A stretch of DNA of 64,000 nucleotides, taken from the NCBI GenBank assembly GCA_944390285.1, contig CALXPN010000003.1, positions 1-64,000 of the forward strand, given 5' to 3'. Below, piece by piece: positions 58,115-64,000 of this stretch; the first letter of the stretch is position 1, and each line of letters begins with the position of its first letter. A model generated the notes under the pieces. That model ran no database searches. It saw nothing but the letters and a program-made list of their open reading frames with translations, and had not been told where the DNA came from. The translations under genes and the position numbers were made by a program. This DNA comes from an uncultured Clostridia bacterium. GTDB taxonomy: Bacteria > Bacillota > Clostridia > TANB77 > CAG-508.

Positions 58115-59041
58115 TTAAACTTTCTCAAATATTCTTAGTTTAGCACTTTTACTTCTCGAATTTTCTTGCAGTTCACTTTCTTTTGGCAATATTGGTTTTT
58201 TAGTTATTATTTTTCCTTTTGATTTTGCACCACACATACAATATGGTAATCCTGGCGGACAAGTACATTTTCCAATAGAATCTACAAATGCATTTTTTAC
58301 AGCTCTATCTTCTAATGAATGAAATGTAAGAATACATAATCTACCACCAGTTTTTAATAAATCAATTGAATCTATTACTGTGTTATATAATGGTTTTATT
58401 TCATTATTTACTTCAATTCGTATAGCTTGAAAAGTTCTTTTAGCAGGATGTCCTTCTCCTTTTCTTTTAGGTAATACTTTTTCTATAATCTTTACAAGTT
58501 CATCTGTTCTTTCTATTTGTTTTTGCTTTCGATATTCAACAATTTTCTTAGCTATTGGTTTAGCAAATTTTTCTTCACCATATTCATGTATAATCTCATA
58601 TAATTCTTCTTGACTGTAATTGTTTACAATATCTTTAGCTGTTAAAGTTTGAGATTTATCCATTCTCATATCTAATATGCCATCTCCTATATAGCTAAAA
58701 CCTCTACTTCTTTCATCTAGCTGATATGATGAAACACCTAAATCTAATAAAATACCATCTACTTGATTTATATTTAAATTTTCTAATATTTTTTTTATAT
58801 TATCATGATTATCATGCACAAATATTATATTAGAAAACATTGATAATCTTTTTTTTGCAACACAAATAGCTTCTTCATCTCTATCAATTCCAATAAGAAG
58901 CCCTTTATTTGTTAATCTTTTTGCTATTTCTATACTATGACCAGCTCCGCCCATTGTTCCATCAACATATATTCCTTCTGGTTTAATATTTAAGCCTTCA
59001 ATACATTCACTAAGCATTACTGGTTTATGTTTAAATTCCAA
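58115..59041 (-). CDS. rsmH: 16S rRNA (cytosine-N4)-methyltransferase RsmH (MraW)
   Basis: RsmH methylates C1402 of 16S rRNA using SAM. At 308 aa it has [16 protein letters not shown] at the start, the SAM motif [24 protein letters not shown], and [16 protein letters not shown] sequence ([12 protein letters not shown]). I chose the TTG at 59041 because GAGGG lies 7 nt upstream; an ATG at 59101 would add 20 poorly conserved residues. Confidence 0.96.
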   Translation of the reverse strand: MEFKHKPVMLSECIEGLNIKPEGIYVDGTMGGAGHSIEIAKRLTNKGLLIGIDRDEEAICVAKKRLSMFSNIIFVHDNHDNIKKILENLNINQVDGILLDLGVSSYQLDERSRGFSYIGDGILDMRMDKSQTLTAKDIVNNYSQEELYEIIHEYGEEKFAKPIAKKIVEYRKQKQIERTDELVKIIEKVLPKRKGEGHPAKRTFQAIRIEVNNEIKPLYNTVIDSIDLLKTGGRLCILTFHSLEDRAVKNAFVDSIGKCTCPPGLPYCMCGAKSKGKIITKKPILPKESELQENSRSKSAKLRIFEKV

Positions 59042-59126
59042 ATTAATACCCTCATAAAAAATTTCACATATTAGCATAAACAGTTGGTAAAATAATACCA
59101 ACTGTCTTGCTAAATTGTAATTTTTT

Positions 59127-59175
59127 CTTTTGTAACTTCAAATTTTTATCTTTCGTATTTTAAAATTCTTTTGTA
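59127..59175. repeat. 49-bp imperfect direct repeat, copy A (mraZ-rsmH gap)
   Basis: Begins and ends with CTTTTGTA; its last 21 bp are identical to the last 21 bp of copy B (59304-59324). The whole 243-303-bp gap contains six CTTTTGTA octamers (59127, 59168, 59232, 59276, 59299, 59317) and no gene. Confidence 0.8.
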
Positions 59176-59275
59176 TTATATATTTTTTACCTTAGTAAAT
59201 TATATATTTTTTCTTTAGTATTACAAAATTTCTTTTGTAAATACTTTTTTTAACCTTAGTTTCTAAAGGTTTTAT

Positions 59276-59324
59276 CTTTTGTAAATTTTTGATTTTTTCT
59301 TTTGTATTTTAAAATTCTTTTGTA
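59276..59324. repeat. 49-bp imperfect direct repeat, copy B (mraZ-rsmH gap)
   Basis: Second copy, 149 bp from copy A, again bounded by CTTTTGTA octamers. On the transcribed minus strand the octamer reads TACAAAAG. Confidence 0.8.
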
Positions 59325-59344
59325 ACTATATAAACTTTAGCAAG

Positions 59345-59770
59345 TTATATACCAAGCATTTCCATTTTTTCAGCAATTTCATCTGCTGAAATGTCTTCAT
59401 CTGTATGTTGCCATTTTTCTTTGCTCCAAATTTCAATTCTTGAATCCATACCTACTATAACAACTTCTTTTTCAAGTTCTGCAAATTCTCTTAAATTACT
59501 TGAAATCAAGAATCTTCCTTGTTTATCTATTTCACAATCTATGGCTCCAGCGAAGAAAAATCTAGAAAAAGCTCTTGCATCTTTGTTAGAAATTGGAAGG
59601 GTTCTTAGTTTTTGTTCAAAGTTTTGCCATTCTTTTAATGAAAAAGCAAATAAACAACCATCCAAACCTTTAGTTATTATGAACTTTTCACCAATATCTT
59701 CTCTAAGTTTTGCTGGCATTATTAATCTACCTTTAGCATCTAGAGAATGTTCATATTCGCCAATTAACAA
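59345..59770 (-). CDS. mraZ: Transcriptional regulator MraZ
   Basis: MraZ is a ring-forming DNA-binding protein that controls the division/wall cluster. It is 141 aa with both DxxxR-type half-domains: [14 protein letters not shown] and [16 protein letters not shown]. The start is TTG at 59770 with AGGAG 8 nt upstream. Four operator-like repeats lie directly between its promoter and the gene. Confidence 0.97.
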   Translation of the reverse strand: MLIGEYEHSLDAKGRLIMPAKLREDIGEKFIITKGLDGCLFAFSLKEWQNFEQKLRTLPISNKDARAFSRFFFAGAIDCEIDKQGRFLISSNLREFAELEKEVVIVGMDSRIEIWSKEKWQHTDEDISADEIAEKMEMLGI

Positions 59771-59784
59771 CTTTTAATCTCCTT

Positions 59785-59820
59785 CCATTTTGTTACCACT
59801 TTGTTCCACTTCTCTCCACT
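59785..59820 (-). promoter_or_regulatory. MraZ operator: four TGG repeats
   Basis: On the minus strand TGG triplets start at 59818, 59808, 59798 and 59787, three in the context AAGTGG, with 10-, 10- and 11-bp spacing. This fits the known MraZ box pattern of TGG repeats at about 10-bp intervals downstream of the mraZ promoter. Confidence 0.85.
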
Positions 59821-59828
59821 TCAATTAA

Positions 59829-59857
59829 ATTTTAATATATAACATTTGATTTTGCAA
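59829..59857 (-). promoter_or_regulatory. mraZ promoter
   Basis: On the minus strand TTGCAA (59852-59857), 17 bp, TAAAAT (59829-59834), immediately upstream of the MraZ boxes. Confidence 0.7.
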
Positions 59858-59993
59858 GTATTTTTTTAAAATTTTTCAAAAAATATTTTTATTTTAGTTT
59901 TTTATTTTATAATATAATCTTTATATGTTAAAATATTATTTGAACTTACAATTATCTATTAATAAATATTAGAAAATTTGAGGTATTAATTTT

Positions 59994-60494
59994 ATGAATA
60001 AAATTCAGACCTATGCTTTATTTTATAATTTAATAATATATTTAATTATGATATTTCCAATATTTATAATACTTTTAAAAAAAGATTTTACTAACTCTTT
60101 TAAAAAGTTAGTATCTTGTTTTATATATATAACTATTTTAGAAATATTTTTTTCTTTATTTTTATATATTTTTGCTAGAGAAATTTTTTCAATTTTTACC
60201 AAAACAACAGGAATAATAAATTATGCAGTATATGCTTCTAGAATACTATTTATATCTAGTAGTTTATATGGAATCAAATTTTTAGTCCCTACATTTTTAT
60301 TTAATATTTCTTCAAATAAAAAAACAACAATCCTTGTTTTATCAAAAATTGTTGTTCATATAATATTTATTTTTACATTTTATAAATTATTTTCGTTTAA
60401 AGGAATCTTATATTCTTTTCCGATTTGTGATTTAATATATTATATCATTTATTTAATATTATTTTTTAAAAATATTCCAAAAAAGAATATTTAA
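59994..60494 (+). CDS. Small membrane protein resembling a MATE C-terminal half
   Basis: This 166-aa protein is almost entirely hydrophobic, with four to five membrane segments. The stretch with FLFNISSNKKTTILVLSK followed by FKGILYSFPICDLIYYII resembles the last helices of MATE or polysaccharide-flippase proteins. Such transporters are about 450 aa, so this would be a fragment or a free-standing half. GAGG is 10 nt before the ATG. Divergent from mraZ; its end overlaps the convergent thioredoxin-like gene by 4 bp. Confidence 0.6.
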   Translation: MNKIQTYALFYNLIIYLIMIFPIFIILLKKDFTNSFKKLVSCFIYITILEIFFSLFLYIFAREIFSIFTKTTGIINYAVYASRILFISSSLYGIKFLVPTFLFNISSNKKTTILVLSKIVVHIIFIFTFYKLFSFKGILYSFPICDLIYYIIYLILFFKNIPKKNI

Positions 60495-61042
60495 ATATTT
60501 TCAGATAATATATCTAAATTTGCTTCTAAGGCATCTGATGTTGTAAATCCTGATTTTGCATTAAATACCTCATTATTTTTACTTATATAAATTATTGAAG
60601 GAACTTCTGTAACATTATATGTTCTAGCAGTTTCTTTATAAAAATCATAATATATTTCTAAAGAATATTCTTTTTGTAATTCTTCATCTACATCTTGCGC
60701 TGTATTTATCATTATAAATTTTATTTTATCTTCATAATTCTTATAAATTGACTCAACTTTTTTTAAATCCTCTATTGAATCTTGTGTGTCTTTATTAAAA
60801 AATAATAGTACAACTGCTTGATCTTTAAACTCTGATAATTTTACTTCTGAATTATCTGCTCTATAAAAAGTAACATCTGTATATGATACATTATCTATAT
60901 CTTGTGTTTTAGAAATTTCTTCTGCCTCTATTATCTCTTCTTTCGGTCTATTAAATACAAAAACATCTAAACAAAAGAAAATAGCAATTATTAGTAAAAT
61001 AATTGAAATTATTAAAAAAATTATATTTTTCTTATCTTTCAT
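60491..61042 (-). CDS. Membrane-anchored thioredoxin-fold protein lacking CxxC
   Basis: This 183-aa protein has an N-terminal anchor (about 8-29) and an extracytoplasmic TlpA/ResA-like thioredoxin fold at about 55-180 (KLSEFKDQAVVLLFF, cis-Pro region VTEVPSIIYI). Where a WCxxC redox site is expected it reads FNKDTQDS, so thiol exchange is not possible at that site. It could be a binding or scaffold variant. AGGAGG precedes the ATG. Confidence 0.75.
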   Translation of the reverse strand: MKDKKNIIFLIISIILLIIAIFFCLDVFVFNRPKEEIIEAEEISKTQDIDNVSYTDVTFYRADNSEVKLSEFKDQAVVLLFFNKDTQDSIEDLKKVESIYKNYEDKIKFIMINTAQDVDEELQKEYSLEIYYDFYKETARTYNVTEVPSIIYISKNNEVFNAKSGFTTSDALEANLDILSENI

Positions 61043-61186
61043 CTTTCCTCCTTGTATAATCTTTTTTATTTATTTTGTATTTTATCAATAAAATTACTAT
61101 TTGTAAATAAATTTATATTTTTCATTGACATATTAATATTTTGTGCTATATTATTTAATAATATAAATTTAGAGGAGGTGAATTTA

Positions 61187-61498
61187 TTGGATTTAGAAAT
61201 AGGAAATGAAGAAAAAACACATAATTTTTCAAATGCTTTTTCTAAAGAATTGTCTTTACATATTGAAAAAAGACCAAGTTTTTTTTCAATAGATAGATTT
61301 GAGGATAACTTAGCTATTTGTGAAAATTTGGAAACTGGTGAAATTGTTAATATACCTATACAATTATTACCTAAAGAATTAAAAGAAGGTTATATTTTAA
61401 AATTTGAAAACAATTCTTATACATTAGATTTAGAAAAAACACACGAAAAACAAGAACAAATAAAAAAATTAGTGGATAACTTATTTAAGGAAAAATAA
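61187..61498 (+). CDS. DUF3006 domain protein
   Basis: This 103-aa protein matches the DUF3006 pattern: FFSIDRFEDNLAICENLETG, then VNIPIQLLPKELKEG. I chose the TTG at 61187, 8 nt after GGAGG; a longer reading from the ATG at 61052 would start in non-conserved hydrophobic sequence. The family has no assigned function but often neighbours or is fused to ComEC-like metallo-hydrolases. Such a gene is 16 bp away here, but convergent. Confidence 0.82.
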   Translation: MDLEIGNEEKTHNFSNAFSKELSLHIEKRPSFFSIDRFEDNLAICENLETGEIVNIPIQLLPKELKEGYILKFENNSYTLDLEKTHEKQEQIKKLVDNLFKEK

Positions 61499-61513
61499 AT
61501 TATCCACAATATA

Positions 61514-62512
61514 TTAATTTCCATCAAAACTAACATCTATTTTTATTACTTCATTAGAATTTCCATCACTTAAAATTTGTATAGTTCCATCTTGATCTGT
61601 TCTATATATTTTAGTTCCTATATTTTCAAATCTATTTATTATTGTTTCTTTAGGTAAATTATAACTATTGTTTTCTCCTACTGGAATAATTGCAATTTCC
61701 GGTAATATCTGATTTAAAAATTTTTTTGAACTACTAGTATCTGAACCATGATGTCCCACTTTTAAAACATCTATATCTTCCCAATTTCTTTCCTCTTCAT
61801 TTTTTTCTACTGCATCACCCATAAATAAATATTTTTGTGCTCCATAATTAATTTGAAGAACAATAGAAGCTTCATTTGCATCATCTGGATCATTATTATC
61901 TACACACATTATTTCACAAGTTATATCATCAATAGAAAATCTATCTCCTATACTCGCTTTATTTATATTTTCCTGCTTATCAGATAAAGATTCTAATAAA
62001 TTTTCATAATAACTTGCTGTTGTTGTAGTATTATATGGCATATAATATTCTCCTATTTCAAAAGAATTAACTATATCACTCATCCCACCTAAATGATCTT
62101 CATGTATATGAGTACCTATTACATAATCCAGTTTTGAAATTCCAAGTGCCTTAATACCATTTACAATAAGTTCTCCATCACTTCGATTTCCGGCATCTAT
62201 TAAAATAGTTTTATCCTTATAAATAATAAGTTCTGAATCTGCTTGACCAACATCTAAATATAAAATATTCAATTTATTGGGTTCAATTTTTATACTTTTA
62301 GAAACATTTTCAATTAATTCTGTATTTTCTTTTACAGATTTTTCTTCAAAATTAATTATATTTTCAAATCCTAATGTAGAAGAAATAGTATTTACTGTAT
62401 TAGTATTTAATATATTAAATTTTGCTAAAAGAAGCAAAAAAATTATTATAATAACACTTATAATAATTTTTTTAATATTTTTTTTACTTCTCCATTTTTT
62501 TCTTTTTCTCAT
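61514..62512 (-). CDS. ComEC/Rec2-like MBL-fold metallohydrolase
   Basis: This 332-aa protein has an N-terminal membrane anchor (about 14-31) and an extracellular metallo-beta-lactamase domain. It has YLDVGQADSELI, the metal motif THIHEDHLGG (His135, His137, Asp139, His140), LFMGDA and KVGHHGSDTSS. It resembles the C-terminal domain of ComEC, thought to degrade the non-transported DNA strand, but lacks the transport channel. Extracellular nuclease or phosphodiesterase activity is a reasonable inference. Confidence 0.9.
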   Translation of the reverse strand: MRKRKKWRSKKNIKKIIISVIIIIFLLLLAKFNILNTNTVNTISSTLGFENIINFEEKSVKENTELIENVSKSIKIEPNKLNILYLDVGQADSELIIYKDKTILIDAGNRSDGELIVNGIKALGISKLDYVIGTHIHEDHLGGMSDIVNSFEIGEYYMPYNTTTTASYYENLLESLSDKQENINKASIGDRFSIDDITCEIMCVDNNDPDDANEASIVLQINYGAQKYLFMGDAVEKNEEERNWEDIDVLKVGHHGSDTSSSKKFLNQILPEIAIIPVGENNSYNLPKETIINRFENIGTKIYRTDQDGTIQILSDGNSNEVIKIDVSFDGN

Positions 62513-62524
62513 AATATCACCTTT

Positions 62525-63640
62525 TTATCTTCCGTCATCTTCATCAGCAAAAATTTTTGTTTTAGTTACAGCATCTCTATTATCAAAATCTATTTCAACA
62601 AAATCATATGGAGATATTCCTTTTTTCTCTCTGAAAAAGTCCGCTACTTTTTGTGGATCTATATCATCAAATTCATACATTTTATATAAATTTCTTTTCT
62701 TTTCTGATCTTATTTTTTTATAATATGATTTATCTCTTTCTATTGCTTTTTTTATATCTGAAACTGGATTTTTAGAATTTCTATATTTATATCCAAGCCA
62801 ATATGGATAAACTTTTGCCATTACATCTGGATTTTCATGTTCTGTTCTTATATCTAGATAACTTCTACCTGTAAGTTTATTATAGATATCTTTATCTGTT
62901 AAGAATTTTATAAAAGCATGAAATTCTTCTTTTTTCTTTTTAGTCATAGTTGATTTGTATGGTAACATCGGTTGATGAACAACTTGATGAGCTAAATAAG
63001 CAATTATTTTACTTGGATTTTTTTCTTTCAATTTTCCAAAAAACAAATTAGTTTGATTTGATTTTGTTTGACAAGTTCTATGTACATTAAAGTTTGGAAA
63101 CATTATATATGTACATATTGTTCCTTTAGGTGTTGGTTCATAACCTAAAGTCTCTTCTATTGAAGACATAACATAATCTTCATAGTTCTCCCAAATTTCT
63201 TTAATTGAATTTTTATATGTATTTGTATCATCTAATATTTTTTTAAAACCCGAATCTTCAGTTACATCCCATAAATCATCTAAAAAACCTTCTATTTTTT
63301 CTTGCTCTTCCTCTGACAAATCATAAATGATTCCAATTCTCTTTCCTGCTTCTTTTTTATAAATCTCTTTACCATATTTTGAAGATATTGGTAAAATCTC
63401 TTGAAACATATTTATTTTAGATGTAATAAGTTTTTTTAACTTTTTATCGCTAAAAATTTGCATATGTTCATTTATAAATTTAGTAACAGCAGGAGTAGAA
63501 TCTATTATTCTGTATTTTTTATAAAGTGGTTTTTCTTCAGGTTTTTTTCTACTTCTTCTTCTAGCTTGTATTTCAGCATTCATTATATTACACAATACAG
63601 CCATTTTGTCAACATCAAAATTAATTTTTGTTTTTGTCAT
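62525..63640 (-). CDS. Uncharacterised 371-aa protein with HxxxH motif
   Basis: The family is not recognised. It is cytoplasmic and Lys-rich with no signal. The central LAHQVVHQPMLPY (His at about 218 and 222) looks like a zinc-binding helix in which the catalytic Glu of HExxH is replaced by Gln, and PNFNVHRTC lies just before. The C-terminal third is basic and helical (KSYYKKIRSEKKRNLYKMY). I chose the ATG at 63640 (AGGAGG 7 nt upstream). It lies 12 bp before the MBL gene, so they are likely co-transcribed. Confidence 0.65.
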   Translation of the reverse strand: MTKTKINFDVDKMAVLCNIMNAEIQARRRSRKKPEEKPLYKKYRIIDSTPAVTKFINEHMQIFSDKKLKKLITSKINMFQEILPISSKYGKEIYKKEAGKRIGIIYDLSEEEQEKIEGFLDDLWDVTEDSGFKKILDDTNTYKNSIKEIWENYEDYVMSSIEETLGYEPTPKGTICTYIMFPNFNVHRTCQTKSNQTNLFFGKLKEKNPSKIIAYLAHQVVHQPMLPYKSTMTKKKKEEFHAFIKFLTDKDIYNKLTGRSYLDIRTEHENPDVMAKVYPYWLGYKYRNSKNPVSDIKKAIERDKSYYKKIRSEKKRNLYKMYEFDDIDPQKVADFFREKKGISPYDFVEIDFDNRDAVTKTKIFADEDDGR

Positions 63641-63867
63641 ATTTTTCCTCCTATACATGTAATCACATTTATAGATTTTTATAAAGCTATTTTGCTATAT
63701 TTTTCTTCTGTATGGTATTTTATTTAAGTAAATGCATACTTTAAATATGTATACACACTCAGCATTTATATTTTATCACATTTTGTGTCTAAAATAAATA
63801 TATTTTTGTGATTTTTTTGTAAATTTTACAGATTTTGGATATTTCCAATTTTTATAACTTAATAAAT

Positions 63868-63896
63868 AAGAAGGTAGTTATGATTTCTACCTTCTT
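63868..63896 (-). terminator. Hairpin after the right-edge gene
   Basis: A perfect 10-bp stem AAGAAGGTAG/CTACCTTCTT with a 9-nt loop is followed by ATTTATT on the minus strand, 13 nt past the stop of the partial gene. The rest of 63641-63867 shows no gene. Confidence 0.65.
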
Positions 63897-63909
63897 AATA
63901 CTTAAGTGT

Positions 63910-64000
63910 TTATTTATTTACTAAAGCTTTTCTAATATTTTCCATATTTTCAGATAATATTTTGCAACTATTATCTAATTTTTTTTGATTTTCTTTACTT
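63910..64000 (-). CDS. C-terminal end of an unidentified gene (partial)
   Basis: The minus-strand frame ends ...KILSENMENIRKALVNK then TAA at 63910-63912, with a terminator-like hairpin just beyond. Only about 29 residues are visible; they look like an amphipathic helix. The 5' part lies outside the window. Confidence 0.5.
   Translation of the reverse strand, partial: SKENQKKLDNSCKILSENMENIRKALVNK

Noticed and set aside
61052..61186. Hydrophobic N-terminal extension of the DUF3006 protein from an upstream ATG
   Set aside because: A strong GGAGG and TTG lie just before the conserved domain, and the extension is AT-rich upstream DNA without its own ribosome binding site.
1..64000. tRNA or rRNA genes
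   Set aside because: I found no T-loop plus acceptor-stem pattern of a tRNA and no rRNA-like sequence on either strand, within the limits of reading by eye.

Overview
The window comes from a very AT-rich (well under 35% G+C by eye), spore-forming, Gram-positive bacterium, most simply an uncultured gut-type Clostridia lineage. Supporting this are spoIIGA-sigE beside ftsA-ftsZ, a SpoVD-type penicillin-binding protein, an mraZ-rsmH-ftsL division cluster, strong GGAGG ribosome binding sites and frequent TTG starts. Nearly all genes lie on the minus strand. The order-level placement is inference.

Layout, left to right: a truncated gene for a highly acidic 11-residue-repeat protein (1-1006); sigE and spoIIGA; ftsZ and ftsA; sbp, two DUF881 genes, ftsQ/divIB and murA; a TopB-type topoisomerase; a secreted cohesin-like wall protein next to a dockerin-bearing papain-like protease (11910-14866); a plus-strand HExxH protein; UDG family 4, pgeF and alr; addB, split by a frameshift; a transglutaminase-like membrane protein, an OGG-type glycosylase, two XRE regulators and a frameshifted YitT; a radical SAM gene, rnc, acpP and plsX; five uncharacterised genes (29253-35005); the str operon (rpsL, rpsG, fusA, tuf); a compositionally foreign small membrane-protein gene (39970-40308); a 37-aa plus 995-aa coiled-coil operon; trmFO; a 184-nt hairpin element; topA; the division/wall cluster murG to mraZ (47624-59770), interrupted by an MBOAT/SGNH pair; and a right-hand set of small membrane, thioredoxin-like, DUF3006, ComEC-like MBL and unknown genes.

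How the genes work together: the left and right parts cover cell division and wall synthesis (FtsZ/A/Q/L/W, MurA/E/G, MraY, SpoVD) and forespore/mother-cell signalling (SigE, SpoIIGA). The centre holds translation (EF-Tu, EF-G, S7, S12), lipid synthesis (PlsX, ACP) and DNA repair (UDG, OGG, AddB, topoisomerases).

The observations I would follow first are these. (1) addB and yitT are each broken by a +1 frameshift at an AC(T/A)-CGG step, and I found no other in-frame CGG codon in any native gene here. No undisrupted native gene stops with UGA. (2) There is an adjacent cohesin-like/dockerin pair on a protease. (3) There is a perfect 29-bp inverted repeat that would fold into a 6S-sized hairpin. 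(4) Two unlike proteins share a C-terminal tail that is identical over 52 bp of DNA. No tRNA, rRNA, CRISPR array, integrase or transposase gene was recognised.
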